Assembly (NCBI RefSeq): GCF_022900255.1
Contig: NZ_JALIRM010000012.1
Location: 62,001-126,000, forward strand
Direction of reading: 5' to 3'
DNA from: Lederbergia wuyishanensis
GTDB taxonomy: Bacteria; Bacillota; Bacilli; Bacillales; Bacillaceae_C
DNA: 64,000 nt
Below the pieces are notes generated by a model. That model was not told where the DNA came from and made no database searches. It saw nothing but the letters and a program-made list of their open reading frames with translations. Both the position numbers and the translations under genes were made by a program. Below, in pieces: positions 42,820 to 51,993 of this stretch. Within the stretch, counting starts at the first letter, position 1, and each line of letters starts with the position of its first letter.

Positions 42820-43272
42820 TTAGCTATTATCAAACATTAATTCTGCGAATGTTCTACCAAATTCAAGACATTGTTCAAGCTCGGCATCTTCAGGATATAG
42901 GTCAATGACTAGGTTAGGAAGAAGAACCTCGGCACCTAATAATGTTATTTTTTCTGTGAAAAAGCGTAAAGCTGCGCCGTAAGTAGATCCATAATATGAA
43001 TCTCCTGAACCAAAAACTGCAGCCTTTTTCCCCGACAAATCAACATGATCTAGTTCCTCAAAAAAATCCATAAATTCATTGGGAACCTCTCCCTCCCACG
43101 TATAGGTGCCAATAATAAAACCATCATAATCAAGTAAGTCAGTCGGAAGAGAGTCGAAAGCTTCTTTAACCGTCAGCTCTACATTCATTTGCTCCAAACC
43201 TTTTATTACTTCTCCTGCAAGCATCTCAGTGTTCCCAGTCATGCTTGTGTATATTAATATTATTTTTTTCAT
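42820..43272 (-). CDS. Flavodoxin
   Basis: 150 residues, short-chain type. FMN phosphate loop YTSMTGNTEMLA, then TYTWEGEVPNEFMDFFEEL, and the isoalloxazine loop FGSGDSYYGSTYGAA. Electron carrier, e.g. to a fatty acid desaturase P450 or nitric oxide synthase in relatives (YkuN/YkuP). ATG at 43272; a longer GTG start overlaps its weak site. Confidence 0.92.
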   Translation of the reverse strand: MKKIILIYTSMTGNTEMLAGEVIKGLEQMNVELTVKEAFDSLPTDLLDYDGFIIGTYTWEGEVPNEFMDFFEELDHVDLSGKKAAVFGSGDSYYGSTYGAALRFFTEKITLLGAEVLLPNLVIDLYPEDAELEQCLEFGRTFAELMFDNS

Positions 43273-43456
43273 GATTCCCACTCTTTCAATATGCTCCTAC
43301 ATTATTTTATCAAAAAAGAGCGAAAGAAATTATCACAATCATGTGAAGGTCGTAGGAGGGACACAGTTATATCATGAGCTTTACATATTTTGACACAAAA
43401 ACTTTTAAATTATGTTAATATTATTTAAAAATAACCAATTTAGAAAAGGAAGTATA

Positions 43457-44035
43457 ATGAAAGAGATTGCATGGCTTTTAGGAGCTTACTTACTAGGAAA
43501 CATTTTAACTGGTTATGTTTTAGCAAAGTTTTTTTATCACAAAAATATTCACAATGAAGGGAGTGGTAATGTAGGGGCTAGAAATGCGGGCAGGATTTTT
43601 GGCAAAAAAGCTTTTGTTATTACATTTTTTGGTGATGCCGCCAAAGGGGCAATAATAGTCTTGATTACGAAGTGGCTCGGATTTAGTGTCGACTTACAAA
43701 TACTTGCTTTATTAGCGGTAGTTCTCGGTCATATTTATCCAATATTATTTCATTTTAAAGGTGGAAAGGGTATGTCTACTTTTATTGGTGGGCTATTGGC
43801 TTTTCATCCGTTATTGTTTTCTGCATTTGCAGCTGTCTTTATATTATTTTATATCATTTTAAAAAGTTTAACATTAGCAGGTATGGTTGCCGTAGCATTA
43901 TTGCCAGCTATTATGTATTTTTTCCAGTTTAATATATATCCAATTTTTTATATTATTTTACTTTCTGCCACTGTAATATTGGCACATCGGCAAAATATAA
44001 GAGATAAAATTTTCAGTGAAAGGAAAATCAGCTGA
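43457..44035 (+). CDS. plsY: PlsY-family acyl-phosphate glycerol-3-phosphate acyltransferase paralogue
   Basis: 192 residues, five membrane helices. PlsY motifs: GSGNVGARNAGRIFG (motif 1; canonical PlsY has GATN where this has GARN), GHIYPILFHFKGGKGMSTFIGG (motif 2) and LAHRQNIRDKIFSE (motif 3). PlsY moves an acyl group from acyl-phosphate to glycerol-3-phosphate. The motif-1 change and the neighbour suggest a specialised paralogue rather than the housekeeping enzyme. AAAAGGAAG precedes the ATG. Its TGA overlaps the next ATG (TGATG). Confidence 0.82.
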   Translation: MKEIAWLLGAYLLGNILTGYVLAKFFYHKNIHNEGSGNVGARNAGRIFGKKAFVITFFGDAAKGAIIVLITKWLGFSVDLQILALLAVVLGHIYPILFHFKGGKGMSTFIGGLLAFHPLLFSAFAAVFILFYIILKSLTLAGMVAVALLPAIMYFFQFNIYPIFYIILLSATVILAHRQNIRDKIFSERKIS

Positions 44036-45627
44036 TGAGCTTGATTTATAAAATTGCTACTAAAGCATCGGAATTTGAACAAATTTTAACACTGAATTAT
44101 CGTACGTTTGTAGAAGAAATTCCACAACATGAAGGAAATAATTCACGCACTTTAATAGATAAATTTCACGATGAAAATACATATATCGTTTGCATGAAAG
44201 AAGAACAAGTGATTGGAATGATATGTGTACGCAGTAACAGGCCATTTTCATTGGACGGAAAAATCGGTGAAGTTGAGCAGCATTTACCTGTGGCCGTTGA
44301 AAATCCTTGTGAAATTAGGCTTTTAGCAGTAGATCCGGAATATAGAAATGGAAGAGCTTTTTTAGGTTTGGCGCAAGCATTAATTCGTTATTGCTTAAAA
44401 TTAGGATACGATGCAGCACTTATATCAGGAACTACACGTGAGCAAAAGCTCTATGGTCAATTGGGATTCCAGCCATTTGCATATTTAACTGGGGACGATA
44501 AGGCAGCCTTCCAACCAATGTATCTTACTAAAGCAACTTTTGATGAAGGAATTGCTGGGAGAATATTAAAGGAGCAGATAAATTTTTTACCTGGACCTGC
44601 AACCATTTCTGAATCTGTAAAAACAGCACTTTCTGCATCTCCTTATTCACATAGATCCAAAGGCTTTGAAATTCTTCTTCAAACTGTACAAAAGAAATTA
44701 ACAACATTAGTGAATGCAAAGTATGTTCAAATTTTACACGGTACAGGTACTTTGGCAAATGATGTGGTAGCTGGACAATTATCGTTGTTGCCTAGAAAAG
44801 GGTTGATTTTAGTCAATGGAGAGTTTGGAGAGCGCCTTGTCAATCATGCAGAACGATTCGGTCTCGATTTTGATGTGATAGAAAACTCTTGGGGCTTTCC
44901 ATTTGAAGAAGAACGTATTGTTGAAGTTATTAGAAAAGAAGAGTACAGTTGGCTATGGGCGGTACACAGTGAAACGTCAACTGGAGTGCTAAATGATATT
45001 GATATGCTCAAAAAAATATGTCAGTTATACAATTTGCAGCTGTCTCTAGATTGCATTAGCTCGTTAGGAGCGGTCCCACTTAATTTAGAAGGTGTATTAT
45101 TTACTTCCGGAGTAAGCGGGAAAGCGTTGGCAAGTTATTCAGGTTTATCATTTGTTTTTCATAATGTTGAAGTGCATCCGAATAAAAGTCTGCCACGTTA
45201 TTTAGATCTTGGAGCATATTCAGTAGCAGGAGGCATACCTTATTCTCAATCTTCGAATCTAGTAACTGCACTTGCCGAGGCGCTAAAAAGATACGATTAC
45301 CCTGAAGAAGAGTATGAAATAATTAATCAACGCTATCAATTAATAAGAAATGGCGTGGAAGAAGCAGGCCTTACAATTTTATCGGAGAAAAATCATTCAG
45401 CTAATACCATCATGACGGTATTGCTACCTGAGGATATCAGTGCAAAAGAGCTTGGAGATAATTTGTATTTGAATGGATACAATTTACATTATGAAAGTTC
45501 ATACTTAGTCGCTAAAAATTGGATGCAAATTTCTTGTATTAATAATGTCGAAGAAAATGACATTAAAAAAATGCTTTCAATTTTAAAAGGTCTTTGTAAT
45601 GCGGATAGAGAGCCTTCCGTAACTTGA
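44035..45627 (+). CDS. GNAT acyltransferase - class V aminotransferase fusion
   Basis: 530 residues in two domains. Residues 1-175 are GNAT-like, with LNYRTFVEEIPQHEG, VIGMICVRSN, EIRLLAVDPEYRNGRAFLGLAQALIRYC and GFQPFAY. Residues 183-525 are a fold-type I, class V aminotransferase: NFLPGPATISESVKTAL, HGTGTLANDV, HSETSTGVLND, LDCISSLGAVP and the PLP lysine in SGVSGKALASYSG (about Lys363). It resembles PhnW/serine-glyoxylate enzymes. Coupled to a PlsY paralogue by a TGATG overlap, so an amino-lipid or N-acyl amino acid pathway is possible but unproven. A terminator follows. Confidence 0.8.
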   Translation: MSLIYKIATKASEFEQILTLNYRTFVEEIPQHEGNNSRTLIDKFHDENTYIVCMKEEQVIGMICVRSNRPFSLDGKIGEVEQHLPVAVENPCEIRLLAVDPEYRNGRAFLGLAQALIRYCLKLGYDAALISGTTREQKLYGQLGFQPFAYLTGDDKAAFQPMYLTKATFDEGIAGRILKEQINFLPGPATISESVKTALSASPYSHRSKGFEILLQTVQKKLTTLVNAKYVQILHGTGTLANDVVAGQLSLLPRKGLILVNGEFGERLVNHAERFGLDFDVIENSWGFPFEEERIVEVIRKEEYSWLWAVHSETSTGVLNDIDMLKKICQLYNLQLSLDCISSLGAVPLNLEGVLFTSGVSGKALASYSGLSFVFHNVEVHPNKSLPRYLDLGAYSVAGGIPYSQSSNLVTALAEALKRYDYPEEEYEIINQRYQLIRNGVEEAGLTILSEKNHSANTIMTVLLPEDISAKELGDNLYLNGYNLHYESSYLVAKNWMQISCINNVEENDIKKMLSILKGLCNADREPSVT

Positions 45628-45781
45628 TTTATAAAAAAGTGCTGGGTACGTAAACATAGGAGTCGAGCCGGTAAAAAGGTGTTCTATTACTTTTATTGGT
45701 ACCTGTTTTGGACCAACCTTGACAGCATTTATTAACCTTAAGAAATACAAATCTATGAAAATTATCCCTTTATATGCAAAC

Positions 45782-45816
45782 AAAAGAACTGCACCTTTTC
45801 CTAGGGCAGTTCTTTT
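45782..45816. terminator. Bidirectional terminator
   Basis: AAAAGAACTGC pairs perfectly with GCAGTTCTTTT around an 11-nt loop between convergent genes. Confidence 0.82.
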
Positions 45817-45835
45817 ATAAAGGAAATATATAGAA

Positions 45836-46060
45836 TTACGCCTTACGAAGTCGACCAAGTTCTTCTGCTAACGCTTGCATCTCGCTTGGGCTAAAATTAT
45901 TCTTTCTCATAACCATTTCATAAATTTCATGAAGTTCTTCATACATTTCAGAATCCATACTTTCTGATTTGATTGCTCCAATATTAACCATTTTCATCTT
46001 TGTAACAATTTCATTTACCATATATTCAATATTTTCAGGTGTGTTTTTAGATAAATCCAT
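45836..46060 (-). CDS. yfkK: UPF0435 / DUF1128 protein, YfkK-like
   Basis: 74 residues: NIEYMVNEIVTKMKMVNIGAIKSESMDSEMYEELHEIYEMVMRKNNFSPSEMQALAEELGRLRK, closely matching YfkK in length and pattern. Small helical cytoplasmic protein, function unknown. ATG at 46060 with AGAGGATGG upstream; 21 in-frame codons before it lack a site. Marks the edge of the conserved yfk/yfj block. Confidence 0.9.
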   Translation of the reverse strand: MDLSKNTPENIEYMVNEIVTKMKMVNIGAIKSESMDSEMYEELHEIYEMVMRKNNFSPSEMQALAEELGRLRKA

Positions 46061-46128
46061 ACTATTTCCATCCTCTCTGTCATCCATAATCCTTATACTT
46101 TCATGATGACAGGATGTTGTCAATAATA

Positions 46129-46159
46129 AAATACCTTTCCCTGGGAAAAGGAAAGGTAT
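46129..46159 (-). terminator. Terminator after the symporter gene
   Basis: ATACCTTT pairs with AAAGGTAT around a 14-nt loop containing a nested CCTTTT/AAAAGG; short T run on the minus strand. Confidence 0.55.
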
Positions 46160-46168
46160 TAATACATA

Positions 46169-47548
46169 TTATCCGGCTTTTTTCATTTCCTCTTTTTCCT
46201 CTTTGATCGTTTTTAATACTTTTCTTGTTTCATGAATGACTACTCCAGAAAGACCTAATAGTCCGATTAAGTTTGGAATGGCCATTAAGCCATTCATAAT
46301 ATCTGAGAAGGTCCAAACAATTTCTAATTTGATTATTGCCCCAATGAACACAACTAGTACAAAAACGACACGGTAATAGATAACTATTTTTGAATTAAAT
46401 AAATAGGAGAAACATTTTTCACCATAATAGGACCAACCAATAATCGTTGAAGAGGCAAAAAACAAAAGACCAAGTGCCACAATAATTGAGCCTGTATTAC
46501 CGAGAAAATGAGCAAAAGAAACAGATGTTAAGTCTCCTGCCTGGATAGAAGTGTCACTGTATAATCCTGCCATGACAATAGTAATTCCAGTAATGGAACA
46601 AATAATAATCGTATCAATAAATACTTGAGTCATGGAAACGAGAGCTTGCCGACCAGGTAAATCCGTTTTTGCGGCGGCTGCAGCAATTGGGGCTGAACCG
46701 AGCCCTGCTTCGTTGGAAAAGACCCCACGTGCAACTCCATAACGAATAACAGCTCCTATTGCACCACCTGCAACAGCTTTTCCAGTAAAAGCATCAGAAA
46801 AAATGATACCGACTGCATCTGGGATTAATTTAAAATTCATTACTAAAATAATAAGTCCGCCAATTACATAAAATATTGCCATGAATGGAACGAAAAATGA
46901 AGTGACTCGTCCAATACTTTTAATTCCTCCAATAATGGCTAGTCCAGCAAAGACCATTAGCACTAGTCCAGTCACTGCTGGAGGCACATGGAAGGTTGTG
47001 TTTACCACTTTAGAGACAGAATTGGATTGAACGAGATTCCCGATTCCAAAAGCTGCAATTGCACCAAAAGTAGCAAATAAGATTCCTAACCATTTTTGTT
47101 TTAATCCTCGTTCTAAGTAGTACATTGGCCCGCCAGACATTTCACCGTTTTCGTCTACAACTCGGTATTTTACTGCCAATATTGCCTCTGCATATTTTGT
47201 TGCCATTCCAAAAAATGCAGATAGCCACATCCAAAGTACAGCACCAGGGCCACCTAAAAGTACCGCCGTCGCAACACCAACTATATTTCCAGTACCAACA
47301 GTAGCTGCAAGCGCTGTCATTAATGCTTGAAAATGAGAAATATCACCTTCGGAGTTTTTATCCTGTTTAAAACTAAAAGCAAGTTTTAACGAATAGGGTA
47401 GAAGTCTTAACTGCAAAAATCCGAGTCTAATAGTTAAGTAGATTCCAGTACCGACAATAAGGATAAGCAATGGTATTCCCCAAACATGGTCACTAATTGT
47501 TTCTAATACTTTTAAGACCTTTTCTGACATCGTAGCTTCTTTTGCCAT
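46169..47548 (-). CDS. alsT: Sodium:alanine/glycine symporter, AlsT-like
   Basis: 459 residues, eleven or so membrane helices. AgcS family: GDISHFQALMTALAATVGTGNIVGVATAVLLGGPGAVLWMW is the signature segment for Na+ and substrate binding, and GVARGVFSNEAGLGSAPIAAAAAKT the second. Imports alanine, glycine or, as suggested for AlsT, glutamine. ATG at 47548 is chosen for AAGGAGGG with 9 nt spacing. Confidence 0.92.
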   Translation of the reverse strand: MAKEATMSEKVLKVLETISDHVWGIPLLILIVGTGIYLTIRLGFLQLRLLPYSLKLAFSFKQDKNSEGDISHFQALMTALAATVGTGNIVGVATAVLLGGPGAVLWMWLSAFFGMATKYAEAILAVKYRVVDENGEMSGGPMYYLERGLKQKWLGILFATFGAIAAFGIGNLVQSNSVSKVVNTTFHVPPAVTGLVLMVFAGLAIIGGIKSIGRVTSFFVPFMAIFYVIGGLIILVMNFKLIPDAVGIIFSDAFTGKAVAGGAIGAVIRYGVARGVFSNEAGLGSAPIAAAAAKTDLPGRQALVSMTQVFIDTIIICSITGITIVMAGLYSDTSIQAGDLTSVSFAHFLGNTGSIIVALGLLFFASSTIIGWSYYGEKCFSYLFNSKIVIYYRVVFVLVVFIGAIIKLEIVWTFSDIMNGLMAIPNLIGLLGLSGVVIHETRKVLKTIKEEKEEMKKAG

Positions 47549-47895
47549 TACATTCTTTCCCTCCTTTTTATCTTGCTTCAACTTAAATTATTCTGAAAAA
47601 TATAAGCATATGTCAAGTTTTATCTAATTTATGTTTTATTGTAGTTAAGAAAGATAGATAGTTTTCAAAAAGTTTAATGTTTTGCAAATGCTGACACGAC
47701 TGCTTTCACAACTAATAAATAATGATTAATGATGCCTAAAAGTTGGCAGTTCTTTTCTCAAGTAACTGTCTAATTTTTGAGGCCAGATTTCATTTCTCAT
47801 TATTAATATTTATTTAAAACAATTACTATGTTTGAGAAAAGGACCTAAAGGTAAAACATATAGCAAGCTTGACTTCATGAAATTATTGAGGTGGT
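47549..47895. other. Intergenic region between divergent alsT and yfkH genes
   Basis: AT-rich, about 350 bp with promoters expected in both directions; no ORF, RNA family or clear operator recognised. Confidence 0.35.
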
Positions 47896-47898
47896 ATG

Positions 47899-48753
47899 AT
47901 GGGAAAAGCTAGGTTAAAACTAAGAAAAGAAAAAAATCATTTAATGAAATTTTTAAAACCTTTAATTCAGAAAATATTAGATAATGATGTTGCAGGAATG
48001 GCTGCACAGCTTGCGTATTTCTTTTTACTTTCCTTATTTCCACTACTATTTTTTGTAGTAACATTGCTTCCTTTTACCCCTTTAACACAACATGATATTT
48101 TTAACTTAATTAAAGATGTAGCCCCGGCTGAGACCATCTCGATGATTGAACGGACACTCAATGAAGTAATGCAGAATCGAAGCGGGGGATTATTGACAAT
48201 AGGTATTATAGGTACGCTTTGGTCTGCTTCAAATGGTATGAATGCACTCATGAAATCCTTAAACAGGGCCTATGATGTACAAGAAAAAAGATCATTTATT
48301 GTTGCAAGGTCCCTTGCCATCGTCTTTACATTTGCGATGATTTTCGTGTTTATACTAGCGTTGTTGCTACCGGTTTTTGGAAAGCAATTAGGGATTTTTA
48401 TTTTCTCAACCTTCGGATATTCGGATATGTTTTTAAAAGTCTGGAGTGTGATCCGTTGGGCTTTAACACCTGTAATATTGTTTATCGTTTTTTTAGCAAT
48501 TTATTATATAGCGCCAAGTATTAAAATAAAATGTCTCACTGCTGTACCGGGGGCAATTTTCTCTAGCATTGGATGGCTCATTGTCTCACTAGGATTTTCT
48601 TTTTACATTTCCAAGTTTGCAAACTATTCGGCCACATACGGAAGCATCGGGGGGATTATCATATTAATGTTATGGTTTTACATTACTGGAATAATCATTA
48701 TGGTGGGTGGGGAGATTAACTCTCTTGTATCACAAGAAAAAGATAAATGTTAA
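47899..48753 (+). CDS. yfkH: YihY/BrkB-family membrane protein, YfkH-like
   Basis: 284 residues, about six to seven membrane helices. Family motifs DVAGMAAQLAYFFLLSLFPLLFF, GIIGTLWSASNGMNALMKSLNRAYD and YGSIGGIIILMLWFYITGIIIMVGGEIN. Once called ribonuclease BN; it is more likely a transporter or envelope protein. ATG at 47899 (or 47896) after GAGGTGG. Neighbour order matches yfkH near chaA in B. subtilis. Confidence 0.87.
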   Translation: MGKARLKLRKEKNHLMKFLKPLIQKILDNDVAGMAAQLAYFFLLSLFPLLFFVVTLLPFTPLTQHDIFNLIKDVAPAETISMIERTLNEVMQNRSGGLLTIGIIGTLWSASNGMNALMKSLNRAYDVQEKRSFIVARSLAIVFTFAMIFVFILALLLPVFGKQLGIFIFSTFGYSDMFLKVWSVIRWALTPVILFIVFLAIYYIAPSIKIKCLTAVPGAIFSSIGWLIVSLGFSFYISKFANYSATYGSIGGIIILMLWFYITGIIIMVGGEINSLVSQEKDKC

Positions 48754-48836
48754 ATGAATGGAATAATACTTAAATGGTACAAACTAATATAACATTTAGA
48801 TTTTTGTTTTCATGAAATTGAGAGGAATTGAATGCA

Positions 48837-49895
48837 TTGGTTAATAGAATTTTTCTTATAGTCGTATTCATTGGATTTCCTTTAATCGTAATCGGTTCGC
48901 TTTTGCATTTCCCAAGTGTATTAATGTTTGGGCTTTCCTGTATTACTATTATCGGACTTTCCAGTTTTATGGGGAGGGCTACTGAAAGCTTGACAATTGT
49001 AGCTGGTCCGCGGATTGGCGGACTATTGAATGCCACTTTTGGTAATGCAGTAGAGCTTATCATTTCTATTTTTTCATTAAAAGCGGGGTTGATCGGCGTA
49101 GTTCTTGCTTCATTAACAGGTTCCGTTATTGGAAATCTATTGCTCGTAGCAGGGTTATCTTTCTTCATCGGGGGACTGAAATTTAAAAGACAAAATTTTA
49201 ACGTGTTCGATGCTAGGCATAATTCAGGCTTACTAATGTTTGCTGTGATTGTAGCATTTATTGTGCCAGAAATGTTTTCAAAAAATATGAATGAAACAAG
49301 GACGATTACGTTAAGTATTGGTGTTTCTATTATAATGATTATCCTTTATGTACTTGCATTGTATTTTAAATTAGTTACTCATAGAGGTGTTTATAATTCA
49401 AAGGAATCAGAAAAAAATATTGAACATGAAGATCCTGAATGGGGAAAAGGAAAAGCGATTATTGTCTTAGGGCTGGCGACATTAGCTGTAGCTTTTACTT
49501 CAGAAAGGCTAGTTCATACATTTCATGAAGTGGGAACAAAATTCGGGTGGAGTGAACTATTTATTGGGGTGATCATTGTAGCCATTGTCGGGAATGCAGC
49601 TGAACATGCTTCTGCAATCTTAATGGCTTTTAAAGATAAAATGGATGTCGCTGTTGAAATTGCAGTTGGCTCAACCTTACAAATTGCAATGTTTGTTGCA
49701 CCGATTCTTGTAATTACTTCATTATTTTTCCCTGTTTCCATGCCACTTGTTTTCTCTGTTCCCGAAATTGTAGCGATGGCTACCTCTGTATTGTTAACAA
49801 TTGTGATTGTAAACGATGGGGAATCAAACTGGTTTGAAGGAGCCACATTACTTGCAGCATATTTTATAATGGGAATTGGATTTTATTTGCTCTAA
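48837..49895 (+). CDS. chaA: Ca2+/H+ antiporter ChaA (CaX family)
   Basis: 352 residues (B. subtilis ChaA 351). Eleven membrane helices in two repeats with CaX motifs GRATESLTIVAGPRIGGLLNATFGNAVELIISIFSLK and FIGVIIVAIVGNAAEHASAILMAFKDKMDVAVEIAVGSTLQIA, each with the cation-binding Glu (GNAVELI, GNAAEH). Exports calcium in exchange for protons. TTG at 48837 gives the family N-terminus and 10 nt spacing from AGAGGA; an in-frame TTG at 48828 abuts that site. Confidence 0.93.
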   Translation: MVNRIFLIVVFIGFPLIVIGSLLHFPSVLMFGLSCITIIGLSSFMGRATESLTIVAGPRIGGLLNATFGNAVELIISIFSLKAGLIGVVLASLTGSVIGNLLLVAGLSFFIGGLKFKRQNFNVFDARHNSGLLMFAVIVAFIVPEMFSKNMNETRTITLSIGVSIIMIILYVLALYFKLVTHRGVYNSKESEKNIEHEDPEWGKGKAIIVLGLATLAVAFTSERLVHTFHEVGTKFGWSELFIGVIIVAIVGNAAEHASAILMAFKDKMDVAVEIAVGSTLQIAMFVAPILVITSLFFPVSMPLVFSVPEIVAMATSVLLTIVIVNDGESNWFEGATLLAAYFIMGIGFYLL

Positions 49896-49914
49896 TAATG
49901 GGGACGGGTCCAAT

Positions 49915-49946
49915 GGGGACAGGTTCAAATGAACCAGGTCCTTTTT
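49915..49946 (+). terminator. Terminator after chaA, member of a GGGGACAGGTTC repeat
   Basis: GGACAGGTTC pairs with GAACCAGGTCC (one bulge) around AAAT, then five Ts. The sequence closely matches the terminator at 50973-51006, including about 20 bp upstream of the stem. Confidence 0.75.
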
Positions 49947-50027
49947 AATTATGTGGGAAAACCAAGAAAAAAGATAAAAGATGGAACATGGTTGAAAAAG
50001 GGGAACTTATTTATTTAGGGAAATCAA

Positions 50028-50097
50028 ATTAGTTTTGAAGGTGTCACATTTAGTTACAAGATATTTTATCAGGATATTGGTTTTTATTTGCTCTATT
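50028..50097 (+). pseudogene. Degenerate duplicate of the chaA 3' end
   Basis: About 70 bp here (from GGGAAATCAAATTAGTTTTG to TTTTTATTTGCTCTATTG) align without large gaps to the last 70 bp of chaA (49818-49895), which encode the terminal NWFEGATLLAAYFIMGIGFYLL. Several substitutions and loss of the reading frame show it is not functional. It is a partial tandem duplication. Confidence 0.6.
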
Positions 50098-50159
50098 GTT
50101 GGATAATCAGACTACTTTCTGAAAAACATAAAGGTAAATAATGAAAGGGGTTTGCCTTT

Positions 50160-50957
50160 ATGAAACATATTCGTTATGGATTACAGTTAATCCTTATTTT
50201 ACTTTTAATACTCTCAGGACCAGCTGATTTTATCTTTGCTAAAGGGCAATCAAAAGGGTCCATTCAACTGCCTTCATCTGTAGTAAATATAGCTAAAGAA
50301 AATACTATCCCGAACGAAATGGAAGACTTAATTTATTTAAAACCAAGTAATTTTACGAAGGAATTGTTTAAATCATCAAATGAAACAATCGAAAATCCAA
50401 ATTTAATTCGAATTTTAAATGAGTCATCCATTAACAAGTCGCCGCTTTCGATTGGAACACGTGCAACTATTTATATGGGAGAGTGGCCATTAAATTATAA
50501 GTCAGCTGAAACAATTCCAAATTGGCAATATCAAAAAATAAATACAAATGTTTATGACAATACTGCGGGGAAAATGAACCATCAAATTAATTATGTACAA
50601 CAAGTGCAAAAGAGAATTAAGGGCGGATTAACTGGGAGAGTCCCTCATCCAGAAGATGTTCAAAAGATGATTCTTATAAAAGCAATAGACAAAACAAATC
50701 TCCCGTTAGCAACGGAAACAGTAATCGGCGCTGGTACGAAACATTCACAAATTTACAATGTTCATCCTAAACGAGTCGGATATTTACATGCCTATATTCC
50801 TGCGATAATTGAAAAAGGGGAAGTAACGTACGGGGAAGTATATTTAGTTATTAGAGGAACAAAGCGAAAAATCGTCGTAAAAAACGTTACTTCCCAAAAA
50901 ATTGGAGCATGGCTTCCAATTCAAGATCATCTAACATTTTCTTTCACTGCAAATTAA
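50160..50957 (+). CDS. yfkD: YfkD-like secreted protein
   Basis: 265 residues (YfkD 264). A signal peptide (about 1-27, GLQLILILLLILSGPADFIFAKG), then a soluble beta-rich domain with LSIGTRATIYMGEWPLNYKS, GRVPHPEDVQKMILIKAIDK and VGYLHAYIPAIIEKGEVTYGEVYLVIRGTKRK. Exported protein of unknown function, found in spore formers next to pdaA. Both flanks carry the same terminator repeat. Confidence 0.88.
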   Translation: MKHIRYGLQLILILLLILSGPADFIFAKGQSKGSIQLPSSVVNIAKENTIPNEMEDLIYLKPSNFTKELFKSSNETIENPNLIRILNESSINKSPLSIGTRATIYMGEWPLNYKSAETIPNWQYQKINTNVYDNTAGKMNHQINYVQQVQKRIKGGLTGRVPHPEDVQKMILIKAIDKTNLPLATETVIGAGTKHSQIYNVHPKRVGYLHAYIPAIIEKGEVTYGEVYLVIRGTKRKIVVKNVTSQKIGAWLPIQDHLTFSFTAN

Positions 50958-50972
50958 TTGAGGACGGGGCCA

Positions 50973-51006
50973 AAGGGGACAGGTTCAAATGAACCTGTCC
51001 CTTTTA
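50973..51006 (+). terminator. Terminator after yfkD, second GGGGACAGGTTC repeat
   Basis: AGGGACAGGTTC-type stem (GGGGACAGGTTC / GAACCTGTCCC) around AAAT with four Ts. About 36 bp are nearly the same as at the end of chaA. Confidence 0.85.
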
Positions 51007-51070
51007 TTGTCAGGCATGATTTTTTTGCTATGGAAAAATCTAAAGAAAAGGATGAAAGGCGGAAATTGAA

Positions 51071-51868
51071 ATGAAAAAATGGATTCTTATATTTCCGGTT
51101 CTGTTTCTTATGTTTTTTCATGCAGCAACTACGCATGCCATATCCAATCAACCGATTCATTGGGGGTTCAAAAAAGGAGCTAACGAAAAGCAAGCGGATG
51201 CCGGAGAAAAATATGATAATCTTCTTGAGAAATATGGAGCTTTTTATAAAGGGAGTGCTGACCAAAAAATATTATATTTAACATTCGATAATGGCTACGA
51301 AAATGGTTATACTGCAAAAATATTAGATGTTTTGAAAAAGGAAAAAGTACCTGCAGCTTTTTTTGTTACGGGTCACTATTTAGACAGTGCTCCTGATTTA
51401 GCAAAACGGATGGTCGATGAAGGACATATAGTGGGAAATCATTCATGGAGCCATCCAGATATGACGCAAATCAGTGATGAAAAGATTAGAATAGAGCTCG
51501 ATAAGGTAAAAGAGGAAACGAAAAGGATTACAGGTCAATCGGACATGCAATATCTAAGGCCACCTCGCGGAATATTAAGTGAACGGACCCTAAAAGTAGC
51601 TCGGGACTCGGGCTATATTCATGTATTATGGTCATTAGCGTTTAAAGACTGGCAAGTCAATCAACAAAAAGGCTGGAAGTACGCATATGACAATATTATG
51701 GCACAGGTCCATCCGGGTGCAGTCATGTTATTACACACAGTATCCAAAGATAATGCGGATGCCCTCGAAAAAGTTATTCAAGATTTGAAAAAGCGTGGTT
51801 ACGTATTTAAAAGTCTGGATGACTACATGCTGAAAGAAAAAGTGAAAAATCCGATCATTGCCCATTGA
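51071..51868 (+). CDS. pdaA: Peptidoglycan N-acetylmuramic acid deacetylase PdaA
   Basis: 265 residues (PdaA 263). A signal peptide (ILIFPVLFLMFFHAATTHA), then a NodB polysaccharide deacetylase domain with LTFDNGYENGY (motif 1, catalytic/metal Asp), HSWSHPDM (motif 2 His ligands), LRPPRGILSE (motif 3) and a late LLHTVSKDN (catalytic His). TFDNG rather than TFDDG is the PdaA form. It makes muramic delta-lactam in spore cortex, needed for germination. Site AAAGGCGG. Confidence 0.94.
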   Translation: MKKWILIFPVLFLMFFHAATTHAISNQPIHWGFKKGANEKQADAGEKYDNLLEKYGAFYKGSADQKILYLTFDNGYENGYTAKILDVLKKEKVPAAFFVTGHYLDSAPDLAKRMVDEGHIVGNHSWSHPDMTQISDEKIRIELDKVKEETKRITGQSDMQYLRPPRGILSERTLKVARDSGYIHVLWSLAFKDWQVNQQKGWKYAYDNIMAQVHPGAVMLLHTVSKDNADALEKVIQDLKKRGYVFKSLDDYMLKEKVKNPIIAH

Positions 51869-51942
51869 AGATTTTGCGCATTCTTTCTTAGATATGATTG
51901 GGGCTTATATAGATAATCTATCCACACTAAGTGAAAAAACTC

Positions 51943-51987
51943 CTCCTCCGGTGGTATAATGATAAAACATTTAACCATACGGAGGAG
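51943..51987 (+). promoter_or_regulatory. Hairpin covering the yfjP ribosome binding site
   Basis: CTCCTCCG (51943-51950) is the exact complement of CGGAGGAG (51980-51987), which is the yfjP Shine-Dalgarno; the pairing extends with GTGG/CCAT. A TATAAT at 51955-51960 sits in the loop. A long transcript would hide the site while one starting after TATAAT would free it. Confidence 0.45.
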
Positions 51988-51993
51988 ATATTT

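Noticed and set aside
45583-45858. 91-codon minus-strand ORF
   Set aside because: It crosses a bidirectional terminator, overlaps two real genes and has no ribosome site.
48832-48834. ATG near the chaA start as initiator
   Set aside because: It is out of frame with chaA; the TTG at 48837 fits spacing and the family N-terminus.
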